Part shown: positions 1-8,877 of the stretch, one piece after another | Layout of the letters: every line of letters starts with the position of its first letter | How positions within the stretch are numbered: position 1 is the stretch's first letter | NCBI RefSeq assembly: GCF_003390845.1 | Contig: NZ_QMEK01000002.1 | Location: 124,001-188,000 of the forward strand | Length of the DNA stretch: 64,000 nucleotides | Direction: 5' to 3' | Source of the DNA: Tropicimonas sp. IMCC34043 | GTDB taxonomy: Bacteria > Pseudomonadota > Alphaproteobacteria > Rhodobacterales > Rhodobacteraceae | The notes under the pieces: model-generated | Seen by the model: the letters and a program-made list of their open reading frames with translations, nothing else | Database searches by the model: none | What the model was told of the DNA's origin: nothing | Position numbers and translations under genes: made by a program

Positions 1-1
1 G

Positions 2-544
2 ATGCGCGCCATCGCCGAGGAAGACCGGCTGATGCCGCATCTGCACCTGTCGCTGCAGGCTGGCGACAACATGATCCTGAAACGGATGAAGCGGCGCCAC
101 AGCCGCGAAGATGCCATCGCCTTTTGTCAGCAGGCACGGCGGCTGCGCCCCGACATGACGTTCGGCGCCGACATCATCGCGGGCTTCCCGACCGAGACCG
201 AGGCGATGTTTCTCAATTCGCTGCGGCTCGTCGAGGAGTGCGATCTGACCTGGCTGCACGTGTTTCCCTATTCGCCGCGCCATGGCACGCCGGCCGCCCG
301 GATGCCACAGGTCCACGGCACAGCGGTTCGCGACCGCGCCGCCCGGCTGCGCGCCGCGGGCGAGGCCGGGATTGCGCGCCATCTGGGCGCCCAGATCGGA
401 CGCAGCCACCGGATTTTGATGGAAAGCCCGCGCATGGGCCGGACCGAGCAATTCGCCGAAGTCGTCTTCGCCACCGATCAGGCCGAGGGACAGATCGTCT
501 GCAAAGAGATCAAAGGGCAGGACGGCCACCAGCTGACCGCCTGA
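2..544 (+). CDS. mtaB: MtaB, tRNA t6A37 methylthiotransferase (3' part only)
   Basis: C-terminal part of a radical-SAM methylthiotransferase that converts N6-threonylcarbamoyladenosine-37 of ANN-decoding tRNAs to the 2-methylthio form. The window starts inside the gene, so the Fe-S and radical-SAM cysteine motifs are missing. What remains is the end of the radical-SAM barrel ('HLHLSLQAGDN', 'RPDMTFGADIIAGFPTET', 'HVFPYSPRHGTPAARMPQV'), which is highly typical of the MtaB/MiaB family, followed by a short TRAM-like tail. The FSPRxGTxAAxMPQV-type signature favours MtaB over MiaB and RimO. The ATG at base 2 is an internal codon, not the real start. Confidence 0.9.
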   Translation: MRAIAEEDRLMPHLHLSLQAGDNMILKRMKRRHSREDAIAFCQQARRLRPDMTFGADIIAGFPTETEAMFLNSLRLVEECDLTWLHVFPYSPRHGTPAARMPQVHGTAVRDRAARLRAAGEAGIARHLGAQIGRSHRILMESPRMGRTEQFAEVVFATDQAEGQIVCKEIKGQDGHQLTA

Positions 545-705
545 TCCGCCCACGGCAAACGCGGCCCCGCCGAGAGGCTGCAAAAGAACCCCGCCACGAC
601 CCGGAACATTCGATCACGAAGGGCGTTATCGACCTGTCGAAGCACATGCGACCATGCATTCCGTCGGCGCTTTCTGCCGGCGGCGCTTTTGATCTGGAGG
701 ACGAC

Positions 706-993
706 ATGACGATACGCATAACCGCAACCCTCGTACCGCTTGCTCTGGTTGCTCTGGCCGGCTGCGCCGTTTCCAGAACCGAGACACAGGTGCAATGTGG
801 CGCCACCAAGGTCCTCATGACCGAGGATCAGAGGGCACAGATCACCGCCGTCACCGGCACCGAACGTTTCGGCAGCACAGTCTGTACCGCCGTTGCCGGG
901 ATGGAACCGACAAACTACGGCGAGCCGAAGAATGTCACCATCACCCTGTCGGACGGCATCCAGCGCAGCGTGAAACTTCAAGCCATGGAATAG
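706..993 (+). CDS. Small two-cysteine putative lipoprotein
   Basis: Unrecognised 95-residue exported protein. The N-terminus is a lipoprotein signal with lipobox 'LAGC' (Cys about 22), so it should be diacylated and membrane anchored. The mature part has two further cysteines, in 'VQCG' and 'TVC', and a conserved-looking 'AVTG.ERF' segment. The start at 706 is chosen because it follows 'CTGGAGG' and begins the signal peptide; the frame is open much further upstream, but only as a shadow of mtaB. The gene at 1160 encodes a recognisable paralogue with the same cysteine spacing, so the two probably arose by tandem duplication. Function unknown. Confidence 0.75.
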   Translation: MTIRITATLVPLALVALAGCAVSRTETQVQCGATKVLMTEDQRAQITAVTGTERFGSTVCTAVAGMEPTNYGEPKNVTITLSDGIQRSVKLQAME

Positions 994-1159
994 CGATTTC
1001 CGCAAACGGCGTCCCCTTCCGCCGGATCCGGCGGCAAGGGAGGCCGGGAATATCAACATTCCATTTATCTTTTCTGACTGCCGTCTCATGTGAGACAATA
1101 GGCGCGCGGCGGTCGACTCGCCGTCGCGCCGGTCTGTATTTTCACGTGGGAGGAACGAC

Positions 1160-1447
1160 ATGAAACTGCGTCACGGCCTTGCGCTATCATCCTTTGCACT
1201 TCTGCTGGTCTCGGGCCCGTCGCTGGCCGCGGACATGGCAGCTGTGGTGTGCGGAGACATCCAGGTTTCGCTGAAGGAAGCCGACAGCATGGCTGTGAAG
1301 GCGGTCACCGGCGAGGAGAACTTTCAGAAGGACATCTGCGACGCTCTCGCCAAGATGGACCCAGCGCCCCTCTCCGGCCCGAACGAGGTCAAGGTCATGC
1401 TGACAGACGGCACGGAATTCACGGCCATGATTTCGCCAGCGCAATAG
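1160..1447 (+). CDS. Small two-cysteine secreted protein, paralogue of 706-993
   Basis: Unrecognised 95-residue protein with a Sec signal peptide (cleavage likely after 'SLAA', about residue 24) and no lipobox, so probably periplasmic. The mature domain aligns along its length with the upstream lipoprotein: 'VVCG', then 'AVTGEENF', 'DICDALAKMDP', and 'V.V.LTDG'. Both cysteines are conserved between the two and may form a disulfide. The start follows 'GGGAGGAACGAC'. It is the same length as its neighbour but is transcribed after a gap of about 165 bp, so it may have its own promoter. Confidence 0.75.
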   Translation: MKLRHGLALSSFALLLVSGPSLAADMAAVVCGDIQVSLKEADSMAVKAVTGEENFQKDICDALAKMDPAPLSGPNEVKVMLTDGTEFTAMISPAQ

Positions 1448-1649
1448 CGAATGACGTCCGCGGACCCGATGCGGTTTCCGCGGCCCGCGGATCGGGCGCC
1501 CTGCGTCGCCGGGGCGCCTTTTCAGGAGACGCCAGCGATCCTGCCGGATTGGCTCTCGGCCATCCTCTTGTGCCAGTATTTTCGCTCGTGCCGCCGCAGA
1601 ATTTCAGCTAATGCATTCTCATTTGAATAGATCTGAGGGAAAGACCATA

Positions 1650-2192
1650 ATGACTTCTGTCCCACGCGCCGCCGCATTGGCCGTTTTATCTGTCCTTGCG
1701 CTCGCACCGCTGCCGGCCGCAGCGATCATAGACGACATGTGGGCCAGGCTTCCGGGGCCGCCACCCTACGGCACCGAGTTTCCGTTCGATTCCTCGACCG
1801 ACTATACTTGGAGCGTGCCGCTCGAGGATGTCGCAGACGGAACCGAGATTGCGAACTTCACCCTGAACGTGATCCCGGCGGGCGCCAACCTGCCAAAGTT
1901 CGAGGTGTTTTCCTTCGGCGGTGAATTCGATCTTTTCATAGACGACACGCCGACGGCGTGGACGGAGCTTCTGCCTGCGGGCTATTTTTATCATATCTTC
2001 GAAGGCGACCTGCCCGGCGGTCTGGTCAACTTCCGCGTCGAGGTCGCCGGGAACCAGAACCTGACCGGCGATGTCGCTGAATTTCAGCTCGGATACCTGG
2101 CTACGGCGATCCCGCTGCCAGGCGCGCTTCCCAGTGCCCTCGGCGGTCTGCTTGTTGTGGCCGGTGTCGCCATGCGCCGGCGCCCTGCCTGA
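1650..2192 (+). CDS. VPLPA-CTERM type exported surface protein
   Basis: 180-residue secreted protein of unknown function with a tripartite C-terminal sorting signal: 'AIPLPGALP', a short hydrophobic helix, and a terminal 'MRRRPA' basic cluster. This matches the VPLPA-CTERM class, recognised by exosortase D-type enzymes in Rhodobacterales. The N-terminus is a clear Sec signal ending 'PLPAAA'. The middle is rich in Phe, Asp and Gly and looks beta-rich ('FDLFIDDTP', 'LVNFRVEVAG'), consistent with an extracellular protein associated with exopolysaccharide. The ATG at 1650 is chosen over 1611 because 'CTGAGGGA' precedes it and the signal peptide starts there. No exosortase gene is in the window. 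Confidence 0.8.
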   Translation: MTSVPRAAALAVLSVLALAPLPAAAIIDDMWARLPGPPPYGTEFPFDSSTDYTWSVPLEDVADGTEIANFTLNVIPAGANLPKFEVFSFGGEFDLFIDDTPTAWTELLPAGYFYHIFEGDLPGGLVNFRVEVAGNQNLTGDVAEFQLGYLATAIPLPGALPSALGGLLVVAGVAMRRRPA

Positions 2193-2274
2193 GCAACCAT
2201 CGTGCGGCAGGGCTTTCCTTTGCCCTCCGGCCGCGCGAAGTTGGCGGTGATCGAACCAGATCTCCGGAGACGCA

Positions 2275-2877
2275 ATGCAACTTTTCCATTCCCCGACCTC
2301 GCCCTTCGTGCGCAAGGTCATGGTCGTCCTGCACGAGACCGGCCAGCTTGACCACGTGACGCTGGTCCCGGCCTCGGGCACGCCACTTGCCCCAAATACC
2401 CTGACGGTCAGCCAGAACCCGCTTGGCAAGATCCCGACCCTGATACGCGACGACGGCCCGGCGCTGTTCGACAGCCGGGTGATCTGCCGCTATCTCGATG
2501 ACCGGGCCGGCGCAGGGCTCTATCCCGCCGCGCGGGTGTGGGAGGTGCTGACGCTCGAGGCGCTGGCCGACGGGATCATGGAGGCCGCGGTGCTGATGGT
2601 CTACGAATCACGCCTGCGGCCCGCGGACCTCGTCTATGACACCTGGGTCGAGAGCCAGTGGGCCAAGATTACCCGGGCGCTCGATGCTCTCGAAGGCCGC
2701 TGGATCAGCCATCTCGCGGGGCCGCTCGACATGAGCCAGATCGCGGTCGGCTGCGCATTGGGCTATCTCGACTTCCGGGTCGACGATCGCAACTGGCGTG
2801 AGGGACGCAAAGACCTCGCCGCCTGGGACGCCGGATTTGCCGCTCGCCCGTCCATGCAGGCGACCCGCCCCGAGTGA
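2275..2877 (+). CDS. Glutathione S-transferase family protein
   Basis: 200-residue two-domain GST. The N-terminal thioredoxin fold begins 'LFHSPTSPFVRKVMVVLHE', with the Ser-Pro-Phe element used for glutathione activation in bacterial beta/zeta-like GSTs. The cis-Pro region is 'LGKIPTLIRDDGPALFDSRVICRYLDD', where the Ser of 'DSR' contacts the gamma-glutamyl group. The C-terminal half is the all-helical domain. Cytosolic; the substrate cannot be predicted. The gene stands alone, preceded by 'TCCGGAGACGC'. Two other GST-fold genes occur in the window (10083 and 35515), but they belong to different subfamilies. Confidence 0.88.
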   Translation: MQLFHSPTSPFVRKVMVVLHETGQLDHVTLVPASGTPLAPNTLTVSQNPLGKIPTLIRDDGPALFDSRVICRYLDDRAGAGLYPAARVWEVLTLEALADGIMEAAVLMVYESRLRPADLVYDTWVESQWAKITRALDALEGRWISHLAGPLDMSQIAVGCALGYLDFRVDDRNWREGRKDLAAWDAGFAARPSMQATRPE

Positions 2878-3052
2878 CATCGGAACGTCACGAAGCTCCG
2901 CGGCGGTCAGCGCCGCCGCGGATGGTCTGTGGCCGAAAACGCAGGTTGTTGCGGCCCGACAGCCCAGCCAGCGGGCCAGGCAAAGGCGGGGCTCATCGCG
3001 TTAGGCACCAAGGCGCATCGCCCCGGTGCCTTCGCAGCCGTTGCGCGCGCTG

Positions 3053-3265
3053 CTAGAGGCTGTGTTCGGTTATTTCCGAGGGCTGGTGACGTCCCAGCAC
3101 CTCGCGCACCTCGCGTTCGCCGTCCATCGAGGTAATCACCTTCACTTCCGCCTTGTCGCGATCGAGATAGACCTTCTCGCTTGGAAAGCCGATGTCGATC
3201 AGATCCTCGTGCGCGTTGCGCGCAGCCTCAGACGACCCGTACTTGCCTGTCAATGTTTTGGCCAT
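3053..3265 (-). CDS. Small conserved hypothetical protein
   Basis: 70-residue soluble protein, charged and without signal peptide or membrane segment. It starts 'MAKTLTGKYGSSEAARNAHEDL' and has a central 'YLDRDKAEVKVIT' strand. The fold resembles half of a general-stress ferredoxin-like domain (an alpha helix for sequence-variable 'SSEAARNAHEDLIDIG', then beta strands). A strong Shine-Dalgarno 'GGGAGGCGG' lies just upstream on the minus strand, which supports a real gene. Flanking intergenic DNA on both sides (2878-3052 and 3266-3414) holds nothing I can name. Function unknown. Confidence 0.65.
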   Translation of the reverse strand: MAKTLTGKYGSSEAARNAHEDLIDIGFPSEKVYLDRDKAEVKVITSMDGEREVREVLGRHQPSEITEHSL

Positions 3266-3414
3266 TTCCGCCTCCCTGGTAAAAACTCCGGGGCCACATT
3301 ATCACGGTTCAGCGCACAAGACGATGCGCGCTGACGACCGGGGACTGCCTCTGGAAGGGAAAACAACGCAAGGGAAAGCGAGCGGCGCCCGCTTCCCGTG
3401 ATCCGTTGCCGCGA

Positions 3415-4065
3415 TCAGAAGGTATAGCTCAGACCGACGTTGAAGGCGTTTGTGACAATATCGGTCTTCAACTCGCCACCGTTGTCCAGATCGGCGGTGT
3501 TGGACGAGTAGCTGCCCTTGTATTCACCGAACACCGCCCATTTCTCGGCGAACGCCCAGGACAGGCCCGCCACCGCAATCACGGCAGGACCGGTGATCTG
3601 GTATTCCGATGTGGTGCTGTCGCCGCGGGTAACCTCGACATGGGGCATGGCAAAGCCCGCGCCGCCGCCGACATAGGGTGTCAGCTTGCCACCACCCCAC
3701 AATCCGTTCCAGCGATAGAAGACGTTGAAGGTGATCAGGTTCAGCCCGTCGGTCATTTCGAGCGTGTCGAAGTCGTTGTCCGACTTCGTGGAATCGGTGG
3801 CATAGACCTTTGCGTGGTTGAATTCGACGCCGTAGCCGACCCGGTCTTGCCACCACATCGCCCGAAGGCCGTAGTAGGGCGGCATCGCCCAGGACTTGCC
3901 GTCCCAGTCGGCCGTGAAGTTGAAGTCCTGATCGCCGTCATTACCCTTAACACGGCTGTCGGCTGCGCCCTGATAGCCGGTGTAGAAGCTCAGCTCCAGG
4001 TCGGCTGCGGCGGCGGGCAGGGCGAGCGCGGTGCAGGCAATCAGAGCGGGGAAAAAACGAGGCAT
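3415..4065 (-). CDS. Outer-membrane beta-barrel protein (lipid A oxidase-like?)
   Basis: 216-residue outer-membrane barrel. The signal peptide ends '[12 protein letters not shown]', the chain alternates aromatic and polar residues in strand-like runs, and the C-terminus is 'NVGLSYTF' with the terminal Phe required by the BAM complex. The opening '[17 protein letters not shown]' and '[12 protein letters not shown]' resemble proteins annotated as lipid A oxidase (LpxQ-like) in rhizobia and roseobacters, but I recall this only from memory. A generic OmpW/OmpA-like barrel is the safe call. The frame is open to 4299, but the ATG at 4065 has 'AAGGAGTGCAACC' in front and starts the signal peptide. 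Divergent from petABC. Confidence 0.7.
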   Translation of the reverse strand: MPRFFPALIACTALALPAAAADLELSFYTGYQGAADSRVKGNDGDQDFNFTADWDGKSWAMPPYYGLRAMWWQDRVGYGVEFNHAKVYATDSTKSDNDFDTLEMTDGLNLITFNVFYRWNGLWGGGKLTPYVGGGAGFAMPHVEVTRGDSTTSEYQITGPAVIAVAGLSWAFAEKWAVFGEYKGSYSSNTADLDNGGELKTDIVTNAFNVGLSYTF

Positions 4066-4372
4066 GGTTGCACTCCTTCGTTCTGCTGTCCCGGGACTAT
4101 CAGGTTTCTGCCAGAGCGCCAGCAAAGCGCACGGTGGTGCACTCGAATGGCGCCAAGTGTTGCGGCGGGAACGCTTCACATTCACGAATATATATTTTTC
4201 CTCCGAAATCCGGTCCCTTTTCAGGGTTTTTGCGACGACCCGCCGCAGATGGGCCGGATTGGGCGCTGGACGGACCGTTGCCTGCCCTCTAATTAGCATT
4301 GAGGTCCTGCGGCGCTGCGGCGTCGCCCGGATTCTGTGTGACCGACGCCTTGCCAGGAAAGGGAGAATCCTC
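4066..4372. promoter_or_regulatory. Divergent intergenic region, outer-membrane barrel / petABC
   Basis: About 307 bases without a gene between the leftward barrel gene and petA. It should contain the promoters of both. The only distinctive feature is an AT-rich island, 'GAATATATATTTTTCCTCC' near 4186-4204, which stands out in this GC-rich genome. I could not place a convincing -35/-10 pair. A petA ribosome-binding site, 'AAAGGGAGAA', ends the region. Confidence 0.45.
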
Positions 4373-4948
4373 GTGTCCCAAGCAGAAGACCACGGCGGTA
4401 CCCGTCGCGACTTCCTCTACTATGCGACCGGCGGCGTAGCTGCCGTGGCGACCGGTGCCGCCGTGTGGCCCTTGATCAACCAGATGAACCCTTCGGCTGA
4501 CGTCCAGGCGCTCAGCTCGATCCAGGTCGACGTCAGCGCGATCGAGGTCGGCCAGCAGCTGACCGTCAAATGGCGGGGCAAGCCTGTCTTCCTGCGCCGC
4601 CGCACCGAAGCCGAGATCCAGCTGGGCCGCGAGACGGATCTTGCGGTCCTGGTCGACCAAGTCGCGCGAAACGCGAACATTGACGCCGCCGCACCGGCCA
4701 CCGACCAGAACCGCACCCTCGACGAGGCGGGCGAGTGGCTGATCCAGATGGGTGTCTGCACCCACCTCGGCTGCGTGCCGCTCGGCAATGCCGGCGACTT
4801 CACGGCCGGCGGTGAGGGTGGCTGGTTCTGCCCGTGCCATGGCTCGCACTACGACGTCGCCGGACGGATCCGCAAGGGTCCCGCACCCGAGAACCTGCCG
4901 ATCCCGATCGCAGCGTTCCTCGACGACACCACCGTCAAGCTCGGATAA
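4373..4948 (+). CDS. petA: Ubiquinol-cytochrome c reductase iron-sulfur (Rieske) subunit
   Basis: 191 residues, the same length as the Rhodobacter capsulatus Rieske protein. It carries the [2Fe-2S] cluster that takes one electron from ubiquinol at the Qo site of the bc1 complex. The N-terminus has a twin-arginine signal/anchor ('[14 protein letters not shown]') that stays uncleaved as the membrane helix. Cluster box 1 is Cys129-Thr-His131-Leu-Gly-Cys134; box 2 is Cys153-Pro-Cys155-His156-Gly-Ser. The GTG at 4373 is chosen because it follows 'AAAGGGAGAATCCTC' and gives the family's length; the frame is open upstream to 4031. First gene of petABC; petB follows 12 bp after the stop. Confidence 0.97.
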   Translation: MSQAEDHGGTRRDFLYYATGGVAAVATGAAVWPLINQMNPSADVQALSSIQVDVSAIEVGQQLTVKWRGKPVFLRRRTEAEIQLGRETDLAVLVDQVARNANIDAAAPATDQNRTLDEAGEWLIQMGVCTHLGCVPLGNAGDFTAGGEGGWFCPCHGSHYDVAGRIRKGPAPENLPIPIAAFLDDTTVKLG

Positions 4949-4960
4949 CGGAGAAAGCGA

Positions 4961-6313
4961 ATGGCTGGGATTCCCCACGACCACTACGAGCCAACAACCG
5001 GGGCCGAGAAATGGGTCGAGCGACGGCTCCCCATCATCAACCTCCTTTACAACACGATGGTGATTCCCACACCCAAGAACCTGAACTGGATGTGGATCTG
5101 GGGCATCATCCTGGCCTTCTGCCTTGTCTTGCAGATCGTCACCGGCATTATCCTGGCGATGCACTACACGCCGCATGTCGACCTGGCCTTCGCCTCGATC
5201 GAACACATCATGCGCAACGTGAACGGCGGGTTCTTCCTGCGCTATCTGCACATGAACGGCGCCTCGCTGTTCTTCCTCGCCGTCTATCTGCACATCTTCC
5301 GCGGCCTCTACTATGGCTCCTACAAGACCCCGCGCGAGATCACCTGGATCATCGGCATCCTGATCTATCTGTGCATGATGGGCACTGCGTTCATGGGCTA
5401 CGTTCTGCCCTGGGGGCAGATGTCGTTCTGGGGCGCCACGGTGATCACCGGGCTGTTCGGCGCGATCCCCTTCATCGGCGATTCGCTGCAGACCTGGCTG
5501 CTGGGCGGACCGGCGGTCGGCAACCCGACGCTGAACCGCTTCTTCTCGCTGCACTATCTGCTGCCCTTCGTGATCGCGGGCCTGACGATCGTGCACATCT
5601 GGGCCTTCCACACCACCGGCAACAACAACCCCACCGGGGTCGAGGTGCGCCGCGGATCGAAGGAAGAAGCCAAGAAGGACACACTGCCGTTCTGGCCCTA
5701 TTTCGTCATCAAGGACTTCTATGCGCTTGCGCTGATCCTGGTGGTGTTCTTCGCCGTCGTGGGCTTCATGCCGAACTTCCTCGGCCACCCCGACAACTAT
5801 ATCGAGGCAAACCCGCTCTCGACGCCGGCGCACATCGTGCCGGAATGGTACTTCCTGCCGTTCTACGCGATCCTGCGCGCGTTCACGAGCGACGTCTGGG
5901 TCGTGCAACTGGTCCACTGGATCAGCTTCGGCCTGATCGACGCCAAGTTCTTCGGCGTGATCGCGATGTTCGGCGCGATCATCGTCTGGGCGCTGGTGCC
6001 GTGGCTTGACACCTCGCGCATCCGGTCCGGCCGCTATCGTCCGGCCTTCCGCTGGTGGTTTGCGATCTACTGCGTCGACTTCGTGGTGCTGACCTGGGTG
6101 GGCGCGATGCCGGCCGAGGGGATCTATCCCTACATCTCGCTGTTCGGCGCGGCCTACTGGTTCGCCTTCTTCCTGGTCATCCTGCCGCTTCTGGGCGTGC
6201 TCGAGAAGCCCGAGGCGCAACCCGAGACCATCGAGGCCGACTTCAAGGCCCACTACGGCAAGCCGAAATCCGACGCTGCCGGCGGCGGGTCCGTCGCCAC
6301 GCCGGCCGAATAA
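4961..6313 (+). CDS. petB: Ubiquinol-cytochrome c reductase cytochrome b subunit
   Basis: 450-residue membrane protein with eight transmembrane helices. It binds haems bL and bH and forms the Qo and Qi quinone sites of the bc1 complex. Visible signatures are the haem-ligand helices ('[20 protein letters not shown]' and the '[20 protein letters not shown]' region) and the Qo-site 'PEWYF' motif. The C-terminal extension beyond mitochondrial cytochrome b, ending '[10 protein letters not shown]', is usual in Rhodobacter. Middle gene of petABC: it starts 12 bp after petA and is followed by petC after 18 bp. 'CGGAGAAAGCGA' serves as ribosome-binding site. Confidence 0.97.
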   Translation: MAGIPHDHYEPTTGAEKWVERRLPIINLLYNTMVIPTPKNLNWMWIWGIILAFCLVLQIVTGIILAMHYTPHVDLAFASIEHIMRNVNGGFFLRYLHMNGASLFFLAVYLHIFRGLYYGSYKTPREITWIIGILIYLCMMGTAFMGYVLPWGQMSFWGATVITGLFGAIPFIGDSLQTWLLGGPAVGNPTLNRFFSLHYLLPFVIAGLTIVHIWAFHTTGNNNPTGVEVRRGSKEEAKKDTLPFWPYFVIKDFYALALILVVFFAVVGFMPNFLGHPDNYIEANPLSTPAHIVPEWYFLPFYAILRAFTSDVWVVQLVHWISFGLIDAKFFGVIAMFGAIIVWALVPWLDTSRIRSGRYRPAFRWWFAIYCVDFVVLTWVGAMPAEGIYPYISLFGAAYWFAFFLVILPLLGVLEKPEAQPETIEADFKAHYGKPKSDAAGGGSVATPAE

Positions 6314-6331
6314 CGAAAGGAACGGTTCGAC

Positions 6332-7123
6332 ATGATGAAGAAGATCCTTCTTTCCGCCGTTGCCGCCCTTTCGCTCGGCGGCACGGCGGCCCTTGCCGCC
6401 GAGGGCGGGCACGTCCACGACGTGTCCTTCTCCTTCGAGGGGCCCTTCGGGACCTACGACCAGATGCAGCTGCAACGCGGCCTGCAGGTCTATACGCAGG
6501 TCTGCGCTGCCTGCCACGGCCTGCAATACGTGCCTCTGCGCTCGCTGTCCGATCCCGGCGGGGTCGGCCTTCCCGAAGATCAGGTCCGCGCCTATGCGGC
6601 CGACAACTTCGAGACCTTCGACCCCGAGCTGGACGACTATCGCCCGGCGATCCCGACCGACCACTTCCCGGCCAATACCTCGGCCGGCGCGCCGGACCTC
6701 AGCCTGATGGCCAAGGCCCGTGCCGGGTTCCATGGACCCTATGGAACCGGCCTGAACCAGTTGTTCCGCGGTATGGGCGGCCCGGAATACATCGTCTCGC
6801 TGCTCACCGGCTTTACCGGCGAGGACAAGGAAGAGGCCGGCAGCATCTTCTACGAGAACCCGGTCTTCTCGACCGGCTGGATCAAGATGGCGCCGCCGCT
6901 TTACGGCGAGGACGTCGAGTTCGCCGACGGCCATTCGAACACGGTCGAAAGCGAGGCCGAGGACGTCGCAGCCTTCCTGATGTGGGCGGCCGAACCGCAC
7001 ATGATGGCGCGCAAGCAGGCAGGCCTCGTCGCGGTCTTCTTCCTGACCATCCTGACCGTGCTGCTGTATGCCACCAACAAGCGTCTGTGGATGCCGGTCA
7101 AGAAGGCCGTCAAGGACGCCTGA
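6332..7123 (+). CDS. petC: Ubiquinol-cytochrome c reductase cytochrome c1
   Basis: 263-residue precursor of the bc1 haem-c subunit, which passes electrons from the Rieske protein to cytochrome c2 or cy in the periplasm. The signal peptide '[24 protein letters not shown]' is followed by the covalent haem motif Cys58-Ala-Ala-Cys61-His62. The C-terminal hydrophobic segment '[16 protein letters not shown]' with a basic tail is the single membrane anchor. The tandem Met start is ambiguous by one codon. Last gene of petABC, ending at the strong hairpin terminator at 7153. Confidence 0.96.
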   Translation: MMKKILLSAVAALSLGGTAALAAEGGHVHDVSFSFEGPFGTYDQMQLQRGLQVYTQVCAACHGLQYVPLRSLSDPGGVGLPEDQVRAYAADNFETFDPELDDYRPAIPTDHFPANTSAGAPDLSLMAKARAGFHGPYGTGLNQLFRGMGGPEYIVSLLTGFTGEDKEEAGSIFYENPVFSTGWIKMAPPLYGEDVEFADGHSNTVESEAEDVAAFLMWAAEPHMMARKQAGLVAVFFLTILTVLLYATNKRLWMPVKKAVKDA

Positions 7124-7152
7124 GGCACCCGCGGCGAACGGCCAAAGGATCG

Positions 7153-7180
7153 AAAGGCGCCCTTCGGGGCGCCTTTCTTG
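7153..7180 (+). terminator. Rho-independent terminator of petABC
   Basis: Perfect 10-bp stem AAAGGCGCCC / GGGCGCCTTT closed by a TTCG tetraloop, followed by CTTGTTG. It lies 30 bp after the petC stop. The UUCG loop makes an exceptionally stable hairpin. Confidence 0.85.
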
Positions 7181-7312
7181 TTGCCGCCATGGATTTGGTG
7201 GATCGGGCCCGCCGTCCCCCGCAGTTGCCGACGTCAGGCAAGATATAGTATAATGACAGGAAATTGCCCCTTCCCGCTGTGGAACGGCGCCCAACACGAC
7301 CGGACCCTCACC

Positions 7313-8059
7313 ATGCCAAGACTGCTCGTCGCCACCGGCCTCGCCCTTCTGTCCGCTCTGCCCGCCACAGCTCAGGACCTCGTCAACCGCGAGGTCGGCG
7401 GCGAACTTGGCTATATCGACTTCGACGGTCAGCCCCAGACCAGTTTCAGCGTCTTCGGCACCACCGATCTGCATTATACCGACCATTTCGGATTTCAGGG
7501 CAGTATCGGCGCGCAACACCTCGGCACATCGCAGGAGCGCGAGAACAGCGTCTGGCTCGACGTGAACCCCTATGTCTATTTCGACTTCGGCCTTGCCGCC
7601 GGGCTCTATGCCCAGGGCTGGGCCTCCGACCACGACCCTGCCTCGGCCTTCGGCGGCGAGCTTGCCTGGAAGGGCGACGCGGGCCTTGAGGCCCAGATCT
7701 ATTACGGCAACACTTGGGGCGACGGGGTCGATGACGGATACATCACATCGAAGGGCCTGCAGCTCGGTTATACCTTCGCCGGCGACATCTATGGCACGCT
7801 TTACGGCTACAAGGACACGATCAACCAGTCGGGCCAGACCGATCGCGACTATTACGATTATGGCATCGGCGTCGAATATCCTCTGGGATACGACGGCATG
7901 ACCCGGCTGACCGGTAGCTTCGGCCAGATCCGGCTCGATGCCGAGGGCGAGACCGACCTGCAGGTCTCGGTCGGGCTGACCCGACAGTTCGGCGGCCTTG
8001 CCGATCGTCCGACTTTCTCGCTGCAGCGTTCGGTGGTGACGGGGCTGGTCAATTACTGA
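7313..8059 (+). CDS. Probable outer-membrane porin-like beta-barrel protein
   Basis: 248-residue exported protein. Signal peptide 'MPRLLVATGLALLSALPATAQ', then repeated amphipathic strands rich in Tyr, Gly and Asp ('YFDFGLAAGLYAQGWASDHD', 'LQLGYTFAGDIYGTLYGYKD'). It resembles a barrel of about 10-12 strands. It does not end in the usual terminal Phe but in 'VTGLVNY', an aromatic residue compatible with BAM recognition. No specific family recognised. It stands alone after the petABC terminator. The frame opens at 7178, but the signal peptide and 'CCCTCACC' context point to 7313. Confidence 0.65.
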   Translation: MPRLLVATGLALLSALPATAQDLVNREVGGELGYIDFDGQPQTSFSVFGTTDLHYTDHFGFQGSIGAQHLGTSQERENSVWLDVNPYVYFDFGLAAGLYAQGWASDHDPASAFGGELAWKGDAGLEAQIYYGNTWGDGVDDGYITSKGLQLGYTFAGDIYGTLYGYKDTINQSGQTDRDYYDYGIGVEYPLGYDGMTRLTGSFGQIRLDAEGETDLQVSVGLTRQFGGLADRPTFSLQRSVVTGLVNY

Positions 8060-8149
8060 CCGTCACCGCCAGATCGGCGGCCAAACCGTTCACGCGCACA
8101 GGCCGCGGAAGGGCTTCCGTCGCGGCGGGCAGCATCCTAGGATCGACCC

Positions 8150-8800
8150 ATGAAACGCATCATGTGCTATGGCGACTCGCTGACCTGGGGCTATCGGGCG
8201 CATTCCGACGGTGCCCCGCCGACCCGGTTTGCACCCGGCGCCCGCTGGACCGGCGTACTGGCCGACCGGGTCAGGGATTTTGCCGTCGTGGTCGAGGAGG
8301 GGCTTTCAGGCCGCACGACCGACCTCGAGGACCCCGAAGCGCCCTATCGCAACGGCGCGGCCTTCCTGCCGGTCGCGCTTCGCACCCATACGCCCATCGA
8401 CCTTGTCGTTCTGATGCTCGGCACCAACGACACCAAGGCAGTGTTCCGCCGCTCTGGCCTCGATATCGCGGTGTCCCTGGCCGGAATGGTGCGCACCATC
8501 CAGTCCTTTACCGGGCCCGACGCCGCAGGTGCCGCGCCGCCGCAGGTCCTGCTGGTCTGCCCGCCGCCGATCTGCCCCGACGCCGATGGCTGGATCGACC
8601 GGATCTTTGCCGGGGCGAACGACAGGATCGGCGCGCTGTCCGCCGCGCTCGCGGCCTTTGCCGAGGGACGCGGCATCGACCTTGTCGACGCGGGCCAGTT
8701 GCTTGTCACCGGCGGCGTCGATGGCGTGCACTTTGACGAGGCCAACAACCGCGTGCTTGGCGAGGCGGTAGCAGAGGAGGCGACCCGCCTGCTGACCTGA
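8150..8800 (+). CDS. SGNH/GDSL-family hydrolase (arylesterase-like)
   Basis: 216-residue cytosolic hydrolase. Block I is 'CYGDSLTWGY' (catalytic Ser in GDSLT), block III 'LMLGTNDTK' (oxyanion-hole Asn), and block V 'DGVHFDEANN' (catalytic Asp and His). The lack of a signal peptide and the 'GLSGRTTDLEDP' stretch resemble the arylesterase/acyltransferase SGNH subgroup of Mycobacterium smegmatis and Agrobacterium. It probably deacylates a small ester; the substrate is unknown. Ribosome-binding site 'CTAGGATCGACCC'. aroC follows after 77 bp on the same strand. Confidence 0.85.
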   Translation: MKRIMCYGDSLTWGYRAHSDGAPPTRFAPGARWTGVLADRVRDFAVVVEEGLSGRTTDLEDPEAPYRNGAAFLPVALRTHTPIDLVVLMLGTNDTKAVFRRSGLDIAVSLAGMVRTIQSFTGPDAAGAAPPQVLLVCPPPICPDADGWIDRIFAGANDRIGALSAALAAFAEGRGIDLVDAGQLLVTGGVDGVHFDEANNRVLGEAVAEEATRLLT

Positions 8801-8877
8801 ACGACCGCGCCGGCAATGCGGGTCTTGAGCCGCCGCCCCCCCGCCACTAAACCGGGCGAGCAAAGGAGCCCGCGCCC

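Noticed and set aside
124-705. In-frame extension of the lipoprotein frame upstream of 706
   Set aside because: It overlaps mtaB in another frame, encodes an Arg-rich shadow, and the ribosome-binding site and signal peptide place the start at 706.
4289-7633. Open frame of about 1114 codons antisense to petABC
   Set aside because: It overlaps three certain genes on the other strand, with His/Arg/Asp-rich composition typical of antisense shadow frames.
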